Positions 34,749 to 42,585 of a stretch of 64,000 bases of DNA are shown piece after piece. The DNA comes from Microbacter sp. GSS18 (GTDB lineage: Bacteria > Actinomycetota > Actinomycetes > Actinomycetales > Microbacteriaceae). The position numbers and the translations under genes were made by a program. The stretch lies in NCBI GenBank assembly GCA_029319145.1, contig CP119753.1, positions 2,294,001-2,358,000 on the forward strand, written 5' to 3'. A model generated the notes under the pieces. The model made no database searches. It had not been told where the DNA came from and saw only the letters and a program-made list of their open reading frames with translations. Each line of letters starts with the position of its first letter. The first letter of the stretch is position 1.

Positions 34749-34777
34749 TTGACCTCGTCGAATCGCTGGGGTATAAC
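34749..34777 (+). promoter_or_regulatory. Sigma-70-type promoter of the acidic lipoprotein gene
   Basis: TTGACC (34749-34754), a 17-base spacer and TATAAC (34772-34777) form a near-consensus promoter. The predicted start near 34784 leaves a leader of about 87 bases before the ATG at 34871. The 325-base coding-free stretch 34546-34870 otherwise holds the rpoB promoter and leader. Only a minor hairpin (CCGCG/CGCGG at 34633-34647) is visible besides. Confidence 0.75.
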
Positions 34778-34870
34778 CCGCGGGCGTCCGAGCACTTCCG
34801 CGGGCACTTGTCCGGTCCGCGCGCCCGCTGCTAGCGTCGCGATCAGCCGTCAGCGTCTGGGGGACCCGCC

Positions 34871-35452
34871 ATGGCACGACCGTCCGCACCGACCCGCCTC
34901 GCGCGCGCATCCGCGCTCTCCGCGCTCGCCGTGGCGAGTGCACTGCTGCTCACCGGATGCGGCGACGTCGACGATCTCGACGACCTGAACGACTTCATCG
35001 ACCGCGCGCAGGAGTTCGTGGACGAGGCGAGCGAAGACGCGGGCGACCAGGGCTCCGGCGACCAGGGCGACTCCGGGGACCAGGGGGACTCCGGCGACGA
35101 GGGCGGATCGGACGACGAGGAGCCCGGGAGCGACTACGAGGAGCGGATGCGGGAGGCCCGCGAAGACTGGGACACCTACCCCGCGCCGCCCGCAGACATC
35201 CCGCCGTCCGAGGAGCCCTACGACTACGCCACGACGCATGGGGACGGCTCGCGGTCGGCGACCGAGCAGACCACCTACCCGGGGAACGAGGCGGAGGACC
35301 TCACCGACTACTACACCGAGCAGTACGGCTCGGAGCCGACGGTGCAGGACGGCACGAAGACGTGGTCGAACGACAACGCGACCACCACGATGGAGACGAA
35401 CTGGGACGGTTCCGTGACCACCGAGTCCAAGTGGTACGACCCGTCGCCGTGA
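34871..35452 (+). CDS. Acidic repeat lipoprotein of unknown function
   Basis: A 193-residue lipoprotein. The signal peptide ends in LLLTGC (lipobox, Cys31). The first part of the mature chain is extremely acidic (DVDDLDDLNDFIDRAQEF), followed by imperfect GDQGDS units (about 58-80) that give a flexible charged spacer. A C-terminal domain of about 100 residues contains DYEERMREAREDWDTYPAPP and, near the end, YYTEQYGSEPT and NWDGSVTTESKWYDP, rich in Tyr, Trp and Thr. The start ATG is supported by an upstream promoter at 34749-34777 and gggggacc before it. It is transcribed toward the CHAT gene, 155 bases away. Function is not recognised. Confidence 0.78.
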   Translation: MARPSAPTRLARASALSALAVASALLLTGCGDVDDLDDLNDFIDRAQEFVDEASEDAGDQGSGDQGDSGDQGDSGDEGGSDDEEPGSDYEERMREAREDWDTYPAPPADIPPSEEPYDYATTHGDGSRSATEQTTYPGNEAEDLTDYYTEQYGSEPTVQDGTKTWSNDNATTTMETNWDGSVTTESKWYDPSP

Positions 35453-35562
35453 TCCGGGACGCCCCGGACCGCCGGCACGGGCGGCACCCACGACGCGGCG
35501 CGAGCGCGACCACCCTGGTGCGGCGTATCAGGCATCAATACACTCCGCTCTAACGGGGTTGT

Positions 35563-35580
35563 CGCGGGTGATCGCCCGCG
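35563..35580 (+). repeat. Hairpin upstream of the CHAT gene
   Basis: CGCGGG / CCCGCG with a six-base loop lies 27 bases before the ATG at 35608, within the 155-base spacer after the lipoprotein gene. It could terminate the lipoprotein transcript partially or fold in the CHAT leader. No T-run follows. A weak TACACT -10 box is visible around 35538. Confidence 0.4.
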
Positions 35581-35607
35581 GATCCGGTCGTGACGAGGGG
35601 ATCGGTC

Positions 35608-37920
35608 ATGACGCCGCTGGGCGAGGGTCAGCCGCACGTCGAGGGTGCCGCGCGCCCGGCGTCCGCGCTGGCGCCCGAGCTCGCGGACGACCTCGCGGGA
35701 GCCGGGCGGGTGATCGCGGCGGCGCTGCTCGAGTGGATCGCGGACGGCGCGGCGGTCGCGTCCGCACCCTATCCGGAGGACGTGCCCCACGGCGCCGCAC
35801 TGATCGTCCTCGACGACGGCACGATCATCGCGGCGGTCGCGCGGCGGCGGCGGGGATCGCTCGTCGCGGACGTCCCGGCCCGCCCCCGGGCGCGCTTCGC
35901 CGTCATCGTGCTGGTGTCGTTCTCGACCGCCGCCGAGCGTGATCGCTACGTGTGCGATCCCGGAGCGGCGGCGACCGGCGCGCTGGTGGCGCGCATGCTC
36001 GCCGAGCACGCGCAGACCGTCGGCCCGCGGGGCGCCTACAGCTATTCGTCCGGCTACGCGGTCGCGCCGGAGGAGACGGCGCCCGAGGCGGCGCCGGTCG
36101 AGGAGGCTCCACCCGAGGAGGTGCCGCTCGAGGAAGCGGCACCCGAAGAGGCGGAGGCGGCCGCGCCGGAGGAAGCCGCACCCGAAGAAGCGGCTCGCGA
36201 GGAGGCCGCGCCGGCAGAGGAGGCCCCGCCGGAGGGCGTCCCGCGCATGGCCCCGCGCCCGCGCCGTCCCGCGCCCCCGTTCGGCATCGATGCCGGCGCC
36301 GGTCCCGGCGTGCCCCGCATGGCGCCGCCGCCGACGGCCGCGCCCCGCGCCGAGCCGGCCGCGGAGCCGGTCTCGGCGCACATCGACGCCGAGATGCCGG
36401 GGCGGCTCGTCCAGGGCGAGGCGATCGACGTCACGGTTCGCCTCTCCCCCGTGCCCCTGCAGGCCACGCCCGGCGCGGCGCACGCCGAGGCGAGCATCCG
36501 GATCGATCCCCGGCGTCCGGTCGACCTCGTCGTCGTGCCGCGCGGACTCGCGTTCGCCCTGGGTCATCGATCGACCCACAGCCTCATGCTTCCGCCCGAC
36601 GGCGAACCGCCCGCGGTCATCCGCGTCGGTCTGGTGCCGATCGACATCGGGACCGGCGAGGTCTCGGTCATCGTCCGCCAGGGCCCGGTCGAGCTTCCCC
36701 TGGCGACGTTGCGCCTCACCGCGCCGATCGTCGCCGCCGAGGACGCCGCTCCCGCGCCGACCCTCCAGGCGCGGGCGCTCGTCTCGGGTGCCGCCGCCGA
36801 TGTCGCGGGCCTGCCGACGCTGCGCGTCGACGAGTCGATCGCCGCGGGGCGCTCGACCCTGCGGATCGCGCTCGTCGTCGGCGACGAGCGCGCCGAACGC
36901 GCCGTCGTCATCGGCGACAAGGTGGCATTCATCGACCGGATCTACCGCCGGCTGGACGGCGTCCGCGCCGCCATCGAGCGCGAGCCCGCGGAGAACCGGG
37001 CCCGCGAGGCGGCGCGGCAGATCGCCGACATCGGCCGGGTCATGACCCGGGCGCTGCTGCGCGGCGACATCGCCGACCTGCTGTGGCGGCGTCGCGACGA
37101 CCTCGACGGCATCATCGTGCAGACCTCGGGCGAGATCGATCTGCCGTGGGAGATCGTCACGATCGACGAGCCGGGCGCACCGGCCGGCGGCGCTCCCCGC
37201 TTCCTCGCCGACGCGGGTGTGACCCGCTGGGTGTACGACACCGTCCACCCCGAGACGATCGTGGTGCGGCCCGGACACGTGCTCGCCATCGCCCCCGACT
37301 ACGAAGAGCAGTCGTTCCGGCTCTCGCGCACGGCGGAGGAGCTGACCGCCCTGGACGAGCAGGTGTCGGTCACCGCCGCCGTCGTCCCGCACCGCGAGGA
37401 CCTGAGCGGCCGGATCGGCGGGGACTTCGACCTGCTGCACTTCGCCGGCCACGGACGCTGGCGCGACGACGCCCCGCGGCGCCAGGAGCTCCTGCTCGCG
37501 TCGTTCCGCGACGACGGCGACACCGACGGCGCCTACACGGATGCGGATGCGCGCACCGACCTGTCGGGCGCGGCGCCGGCATCCGCTCCGCTGGTGTTCC
37601 TGTCGGCGTGCGATGTGGGGCGCCTGAGCTCGGACGGGCCCGGCCTCGGCGGCTTCGCCGAGGCGTTCCTGCACGGCGGCGCCGGCGCTTTCATCGGCTG
37701 CGGCTGGGCGGTGCGCGACGACGTCGCCTCGACGTTCGTCCGCACGTTCTACCGCGCCGTGTTCGCGGAGGGGAAGACCATCGGCGAGGCGACCGCTGCC
37801 GCCCGGTCGGCCGCCGGCGGCGCGCGCGACCCCAGCGCGCTGGCGTTCGCGGTGTTCGCCGACCCGCGCTCACGTTTGACCACCGGCGGAACCGGCAACA
37901 GGAGGAACGATGACCACTGA
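35608..37920 (+). CDS. CHAT-domain protease-like protein
   Basis: A 770-residue protein with a C-terminal CHAT domain, a caspase-fold cysteine peptidase. The catalytic pair is visible: His615 in LLHFAGHGRW and Cys668 in VFLSACDVGR. LPWEI (about 513-517) and the GCGWAVRDDVASTFVRTFY helix (about 697-715) are also typical. Order: an N-terminal domain of unknown type (1-150), a linker of Glu/Ala/Pro repeats (about 153-212), a short Arg/Pro region, a beta-sandwich-like domain (about 260-375, GRLVQGEAIDVTVRLSP), then CHAT. There are no membrane segments or signal peptide. I chose the ATG at 35608, with GAGGGG 7 bases upstream, over the GTG at 35590. The end overlaps the hydrolase-caspase gene by 11 bases, so both are made together. 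Confidence 0.88.
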   Translation: MTPLGEGQPHVEGAARPASALAPELADDLAGAGRVIAAALLEWIADGAAVASAPYPEDVPHGAALIVLDDGTIIAAVARRRRGSLVADVPARPRARFAVIVLVSFSTAAERDRYVCDPGAAATGALVARMLAEHAQTVGPRGAYSYSSGYAVAPEETAPEAAPVEEAPPEEVPLEEAAPEEAEAAAPEEAAPEEAAREEAAPAEEAPPEGVPRMAPRPRRPAPPFGIDAGAGPGVPRMAPPPTAAPRAEPAAEPVSAHIDAEMPGRLVQGEAIDVTVRLSPVPLQATPGAAHAEASIRIDPRRPVDLVVVPRGLAFALGHRSTHSLMLPPDGEPPAVIRVGLVPIDIGTGEVSVIVRQGPVELPLATLRLTAPIVAAEDAAPAPTLQARALVSGAAADVAGLPTLRVDESIAAGRSTLRIALVVGDERAERAVVIGDKVAFIDRIYRRLDGVRAAIEREPAENRAREAARQIADIGRVMTRALLRGDIADLLWRRRDDLDGIIVQTSGEIDLPWEIVTIDEPGAPAGGAPRFLADAGVTRWVYDTVHPETIVVRPGHVLAIAPDYEEQSFRLSRTAEELTALDEQVSVTAAVVPHREDLSGRIGGDFDLLHFAGHGRWRDDAPRRQELLLASFRDDGDTDGAYTDADARTDLSGAAPASAPLVFLSACDVGRLSSDGPGLGGFAEAFLHGGAGAFIGCGWAVRDDVASTFVRTFYRAVFAEGKTIGEATAAARSAAGGARDPSALAFAVFADPRSRLTTGGTGNRRNDDH

Positions 37921-40084
37921 GAACCCGGCGCCCGCGGGCGCCACCCGCGGCGGCTTCTCGCTGACGCCGACCCAGCTGGCGGACATGCGCGGGCACGTGA
38001 TCCATATGAAGGACGGCCGGCTCTCCGAGACGTCCACGGCCACGCCTCGCACGATCGAGGAGTTCGCCACCACGGCCGACGACGTGCGCAGCCTCGTCGC
38101 GGACGACCTGCGCCGATTCGTCGAGGATCGCCCCGGCGTGCGCGTCCCCGTCGTCATCTGGGCGCACGGCGGACTGGTCGACAAAGAGGCCGGCTTCACG
38201 ACCGCGTTCGAGCAGATCGCGTGGTGGAAGGCGAACGGGGTCTACCCGATCCACATGGTGTGGGAGAGCGGCCTGATGTCCTCGATCTCGGGCGCGATCG
38301 CGCGGCGCACCGTGGGTGCGCGCGGCTTCTTCGACGTCACCGACAGCATCATCGAGGTCGCCGCGCGGCTGTTCGGCGGCCGCGCCATCTGGGAGGAGAT
38401 GAAGCTCGACGCCGCCGCGGCCTCGCTCCCCGGCGGAGGCGGCGACGTGCTCATCGACGCCCTGCGCGACCTCATCGCCACCGACCAGGTCGACATCTCG
38501 CTGCACGCCGTGGGCCACAGCGCCGGGTCGATCTTCCACTCGCACTTCGTCTCGAAGGCCCTCGGCGGCGCGAACCCGCGCATCCGGGAGTTCGAGACGG
38601 TGACGTTCCTCGCCCCGGCGGTGCGCGTCGACACGTTCGAGTCGAAGCTGCTGCCGCTCGCGCGCCGGCAGGCGATCAAGGAGCTGTCGATCTTCACGAT
38701 GGACGACGAGCACGAGCAGGACGACAACGTCGTCGGGGCGTACCGCAAATCGCTGCTGTACCTGGTTTCGCGTTCCTTCGAGCCCGAGCGGGGCGCGGCG
38801 ATCCTCGGCATGGAGAAGCACCTGAGCGCGGCGGGGAACACGGTCCGATACCTCAACGCCGGCAGCGAGCGGCTCGTGTACGGCCCCATCACGGGCGGCC
38901 CCCGCACGAGCTCGAGCTCGACGTCGCACGGCGGGTTCGACAACGACCCGCCCACGATGGAATCCGTCGCCCGTCGCATCACCGGCACGGACAGCGTGAC
39001 GGCCTTCACGCCGCTCGTGCGCGGCGGACGCGCCGTGACCCCGATGCCCCTGCCGGCGGCGGCGCCCGCCGCGGCGCGCGGCGGCGCCCCCGCCCGCACG
39101 GCCCTGTGCATCGGCATCGACGCGTACCCGTCCGACCCGCTGTCGGGCGCGGTCGCGGACGCACGCGACTGGGCCGACTGGCTCTCGGGCGCCGGCTTCG
39201 ACACCGAGCTGCTGGTCGACGCGGCGGCGACGCGCGACATGATCCTCGCGCGCATGCTGGACGCCGTCGCCACCGCCAAGGCCGGCGACACCGTCGTCAT
39301 CCAGTACGCCGGCCACGGCACGTTCGTCGAGGACCTCGACGGCGACGAGGACGACGTCGAGGCGTTCGGCGCATACGACGAGGCGCTGTGCCCGGTGGAC
39401 TTCCGCGACGGCAGACTCGTGATCGACGACGACCTCGCCCCGATCTGGGACGTCATCCCGGTGGGCGTCGCCGTCACCCTGCTGTTCGACTGCTGCCACT
39501 CCGGCACGGCCAGCCGCGGCCTGCCCTCGCGCGCCGACACGCCGCAGCCGACGTCCGGACGCCACGCCCGCTTCGTGCGGCTGGACGGCCCGACGATCGA
39601 CCGCTACCAGGCGCAGCGCTCGGTGTTCCGCGGCGACCAGGTGTTCGCCGCGGCGCGGACGGCTGTGCTCGACGCCGAGCCCGGTCGCGCGGCGAACCTC
39701 ACCAAGAACCGCCCCGAGGTGGCGCGACGCGAGGTGCTGGTCAGCGCGTGCAAGCCGAACGAGGTCGCGTGGGAGACCGGCGGGCACGGCGTGTTCACGC
39801 AGGCCGCCCTGCAGGTGCTCACGGCGACTCCGGGCGCCACCGCGAAGGAGTTCCTGGCCGCGGTCCTCGACAAGCTCGGCACCGATCGCGACCAGACGCC
39901 GGTGCTCACCGGCGACGCGGAGCTGATCGTCCTGCCGCTGCTGGGCGGCGCCGCGGTCGCGCCGGCTCCGGCTGCGCCGGCGGCGCCCGCCGCGGCGCGC
40001 GAAGCCGGTCTGGACGCGCGGACCGCGGCGGTGGTGTCGATCCTGCGGGCGACGGCCGACCTGGTCGAGGCGGGGGGCTCCTGA
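37910..40084 (+). CDS. Alpha/beta-hydrolase-like domain fused to a caspase (peptidase C14) domain
   Basis: A 724-residue two-domain protein. The N-terminal part (about 75-345) looks like an alpha/beta hydrolase: VVIWAHGGLVDKE gives an oxyanion-type strand, LHAVGHSAGSIFH is a nucleophile elbow with Ser204, and Asp265/266 and His340 are possible triad partners. A Pro/Ala linker (about 376-395) leads to a caspase-like domain (about 396-640) starting ALCIGIDAYPSDPLSGAVADA, with His469 in IQYAGHGT and Cys529 in LLFDCCHSGT, plus a substrate-side VSACKPNEVAWE strand and HGVFTQAAL. Both active sites look intact. No signal or membrane segment is seen. The start has a perfect AGGAGG site, and its coding region overlaps the CHAT gene. 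Substrate and trigger are unknown. Confidence 0.87.
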   Translation: MTTENPAPAGATRGGFSLTPTQLADMRGHVIHMKDGRLSETSTATPRTIEEFATTADDVRSLVADDLRRFVEDRPGVRVPVVIWAHGGLVDKEAGFTTAFEQIAWWKANGVYPIHMVWESGLMSSISGAIARRTVGARGFFDVTDSIIEVAARLFGGRAIWEEMKLDAAAASLPGGGGDVLIDALRDLIATDQVDISLHAVGHSAGSIFHSHFVSKALGGANPRIREFETVTFLAPAVRVDTFESKLLPLARRQAIKELSIFTMDDEHEQDDNVVGAYRKSLLYLVSRSFEPERGAAILGMEKHLSAAGNTVRYLNAGSERLVYGPITGGPRTSSSSTSHGGFDNDPPTMESVARRITGTDSVTAFTPLVRGGRAVTPMPLPAAAPAAARGGAPARTALCIGIDAYPSDPLSGAVADARDWADWLSGAGFDTELLVDAAATRDMILARMLDAVATAKAGDTVVIQYAGHGTFVEDLDGDEDDVEAFGAYDEALCPVDFRDGRLVIDDDLAPIWDVIPVGVAVTLLFDCCHSGTASRGLPSRADTPQPTSGRHARFVRLDGPTIDRYQAQRSVFRGDQVFAAARTAVLDAEPGRAANLTKNRPEVARREVLVSACKPNEVAWETGGHGVFTQAALQVLTATPGATAKEFLAAVLDKLGTDRDQTPVLTGDAELIVLPLLGGAAVAPAPAAPAAPAAAREAGLDARTAAVVSILRATADLVEAGGS

Positions 40085-40088
40085 GCGC

Positions 40089-41765
40089 TCAGGCCGGCAC
40101 GCGCGCGTGGCGGAACCGCACGCGCGTGCCGGGCCGCGCCTGCCCGAACGCGTCGATGCCGGCATCGGTCGCCACCGCGATGACCGGGTAGCCGCCCGTC
40201 ACGGGACCGTCGGCCATGAGCACCGTGGGCCGGCCGCTGGGCGGGACCTGCAGGGCGCCGGGCACCATGCCCTCGCTCGGCACCTCGCCGTCCCGGATAC
40301 GCTCGAGCTCGGGGCCGTCGAGGCGGATGCCGACCCGGTCGGCCTGCCCCGACACGGTCCAGACGGCGTCGTAGAGCACGTGGCGCGCGTCAGGCGTGAA
40401 CCAGCCCGAGCGCGGACCCGGGGCCAGCTCCACCACGATCTCGGCATCCGGAGGCGTCCACGGGGCGATGTCGGCCGCGGGAGGGGTCTGCGCCGGCACG
40501 TGTGCGAACGCGACCTCGGAGCCCGCGGCGAGCGGCCGCGGGCCGAGCCCCGCCATGAGATCGGTCGCGCGCGAGCCGAGCACGACCGGCCCGTCCCATC
40601 CGCCGCGCACGGCGAGGTAGGCGCGCGCGCCCTGCGCGAACCAGCCGATCCAGAGCTCCTCGCCCGCCCCCCACCGGAAGGCGCGGCCGGGGTCGACCGG
40701 ACGGCCCGCCAGCGTCACCGGCCCCCACGCGCCGGTGACGGCGGCCCACGCATCCGCCGTCGCGACCGCCCGCAACCCGCCCATCGTGACCTCGATGCAT
40801 GCCGCGCTCTCGGGGTTGCCCACGAGCCGGTTCGCCAGCCGCAGCGAGGCCCGGTCGAGCGCTCCGGACGCCGCGACACCGATCGAGGCGGCCCCCGGCC
40901 GCCCGAGGTCCTGCAGCGTCGCCAGCAGCCCCGCCTCGACGACGCGGATGCCCGCCGCGGCGGTGTCGCGCGGCCCGGCATCCGCCGCATCAGCCGCATC
41001 CGCTCCCCCGGGTACAGGAGAATCCTGCGCCGCACCTCCTGTCCCCGCGAGATCTCCTGTCTCCGCGGAGGCGGGCGGAAGGGCGGACGCCGCGGCCTCC
41101 GCGGAGGCGGGTGGGACGGCGGATGCCGACACCCCGGCGGACACGGACCGCACCGCCCGGAACCGCACGGCGTCGCCCGGAGTCAGCAGCGCGGGGGCAT
41201 CCGCATCGGGGTCGAACAGGCGGGCGGCGGTGGTGCCGAGCAGACGCCAGCCGCCCGGAGTGTCGCGCGGATACGCGCCGCTGAACTCGCCGGCCACGCC
41301 CACCGACCCCGCCGGCACGCGCGTGCGCGGCGACGCCAGGCGCGGGACGTCGAAGGGCCAGTCGTCGCTCACGAGGTAGCCGAACCCCGGGGCGAATCCG
41401 GTGAACGCGACCCTCCACGCCGCGCTCGTGTGCCGCGCGACGAGCTCGTCCGCCGACAGCCCCAGCAGCGCCGCCGTGTCGGCGAGGTCGGCCCCGTCGT
41501 AGGCCACGTCGATGTCGATCGCGCGGGACTCGGTCGCCGTGGCCGCGGCATCCGCCCCCTCCGCTCGCTCGATCCACGCCTTCGCGGCTGCGAGCGCGCA
41601 CACCTCCGGGTCGACGCGGACGAGCACCGTCCGGGCAGCGGGCACCAGGTCGACCACGCCGTCGGGGCGGGATGCGGCGAGCGCGGCGTGCAGCGCGAGC
41701 ACGTCGCCGAGCGTCGGGACCTCGGCCAGCAGCGCCGTCGCGCCGAAGGGAAGGATGCGCATCAC
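40089..41765 (-). CDS. pxpBC: 5-oxoprolinase subunits B and C, fused
   Basis: A 558-residue fusion of PxpB (about 1-205) and PxpC (about 270-555), the biotin-independent carboxylase-like halves that, with PxpA, hydrolyse 5-oxoproline to glutamate using ATP. The PxpB half has FTGFAPGFGYL and RLASPRTRVPAGSVGVAG. The PxpC half has GLLATLQDLGRPGAASIGV, SGALDRASLRLANRLVGN and the DAVWTVSGQADRVGIRLDG block. The 60-residue joining linker is Ala/Ser/Pro-rich and contains a tandem 36-bp repeat. The start is the GTG at 41765; an ATG at 41762 is equally possible. pxpA ends 13 bases upstream, so they form an operon. Such fusions are also misnamed urea carboxylase or allophanate hydrolase. Confidence 0.92.
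   Translation of the reverse strand: MMRILPFGATALLAEVPTLGDVLALHAALAASRPDGVVDLVPAARTVLVRVDPEVCALAAAKAWIERAEGADAAATATESRAIDIDVAYDGADLADTAALLGLSADELVARHTSAAWRVAFTGFAPGFGYLVSDDWPFDVPRLASPRTRVPAGSVGVAGEFSGAYPRDTPGGWRLLGTTAARLFDPDADAPALLTPGDAVRFRAVRSVSAGVSASAVPPASAEAAASALPPASAETGDLAGTGGAAQDSPVPGGADAADAADAGPRDTAAAGIRVVEAGLLATLQDLGRPGAASIGVAASGALDRASLRLANRLVGNPESAACIEVTMGGLRAVATADAWAAVTGAWGPVTLAGRPVDPGRAFRWGAGEELWIGWFAQGARAYLAVRGGWDGPVVLGSRATDLMAGLGPRPLAAGSEVAFAHVPAQTPPAADIAPWTPPDAEIVVELAPGPRSGWFTPDARHVLYDAVWTVSGQADRVGIRLDGPELERIRDGEVPSEGMVPGALQVPPSGRPTVLMADGPVTGGYPVIAVATDAGIDAFGQARPGTRVRFRHARVPA
41061..41132. repeat. Tandem 36-bp repeat inside the pxpBC linker
   Basis: Two adjacent copies (41061-41096 and 41097-41132) share CTCCGCGGAGGCGGG and then differ at scattered positions. 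The length is a multiple of three, so the repeat adds 12 codons (PPASAEAA-like) to the linker without shifting the frame. It looks like a replication-slippage duplication in a non-structured joint. Confidence 0.7.
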
Positions 41766-41778
41766 CGGCGCCGTCCGC

Positions 41779-42534
41779 TCACCACGGCGCCCGCACGTCG
41801 ACGCCGGCCGCGGCGAGCGCCTCGCGCACCGACCGCGCCATCGCGACGGCAGCCGGGGTGTCGCCGTGCACGCAGAGCGACCGCGCCTGCACCTCGATCG
41901 TGGCGCCGTCGACGGCGATCACGGTTCCCGTGACCGCGAGCGACACCGCGCGCTCGGCGACCTCGGCCGGGTCCTCGAGCAGGGCGCCCGCCTCGGAGCG
42001 GGGCACGAGCGTGCCGTCGGCCCGGTAGCCCCGGTCGAGGAAGGCCTCCTGCACGAACGGCAGCCCGCGCTCGGCGGCGGCGCGGGCGACCTCGCCGCCG
42101 AGGCCCAGCAGCGGCAGCGCGCGGCCGAGCCGCTCCGAGAGCTCGGCGACCGCGTCGGCGACGACGGCCGCCTGCTCGGCATCCGCCACGATCGTGTTGT
42201 AGAGCGCGCCGTGCGGCTTGACGTAGCGGATGTCCGCGCCCGCCTCGTGCAGGCGCGCGACCTGCTCGTGGAAGCTCGCCCGCAGCACGGCGGGCGGCAG
42301 GCTCATGGCCGTGCGCCCGAAGTTCGCCCGGTCGGGGTAGGAGGGATGCGCGCCGATCGCGACGCGATGCCGCGCCGCACGCACGACCGCGTCGCGCACC
42401 GACGCCGCGTCGCCGGCGTGCCCGCCGCACGCGACGCTCGCGCTCGAGACGACGGCGAACATCGCCTCGTCGTCGGCCGTCGGCACGCCCTCGACCGTCT
42501 CGCCGAGGTCGGCGTTAAGATCGATCGTGGCCAT
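41779..42534 (-). CDS. pxpA: 5-oxoprolinase subunit A (LamB/YcsF family)
   Basis: A 251-residue LamB/YcsF protein, the subunit that completes ATP-dependent 5-oxoprolinase together with PxpB and PxpC. Signature motifs are IDLNADLGE at the N-terminus, ASVACGGHAGD, IGAHPSYPDRANFGR and RYVKPHGALYN, all intact; the His and Asp residues in these blocks form the presumed active site. The start ATG is 51 bases from the divergently transcribed spermidine-synthase-like gene, so both promoters must share that short spacer. The enzyme removes 5-oxoproline formed from damaged glutamine or glutathione-type compounds and recycles glutamate. Confidence 0.96.
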   Translation of the reverse strand: MATIDLNADLGETVEGVPTADDEAMFAVVSSASVACGGHAGDAASVRDAVVRAARHRVAIGAHPSYPDRANFGRTAMSLPPAVLRASFHEQVARLHEAGADIRYVKPHGALYNTIVADAEQAAVVADAVAELSERLGRALPLLGLGGEVARAAAERGLPFVQEAFLDRGYRADGTLVPRSEAGALLEDPAEVAERAVSLAVTGTVIAVDGATIEVQARSLCVHGDTPAAVAMARSVREALAAAGVDVRAPW

Positions 42535-42585
42535 GCTTCCACGCTAGCCGCGTCGCCGCGTCGTCGGGCGGCTACCGTGGAGTCC

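Noticed and set aside
35608..40084. A toxin-antitoxin interpretation of the CHAT/hydrolase-caspase pair
   Set aside because: Both products are large, multi-domain and carry catalytic residues; neither looks like a small antitoxin.
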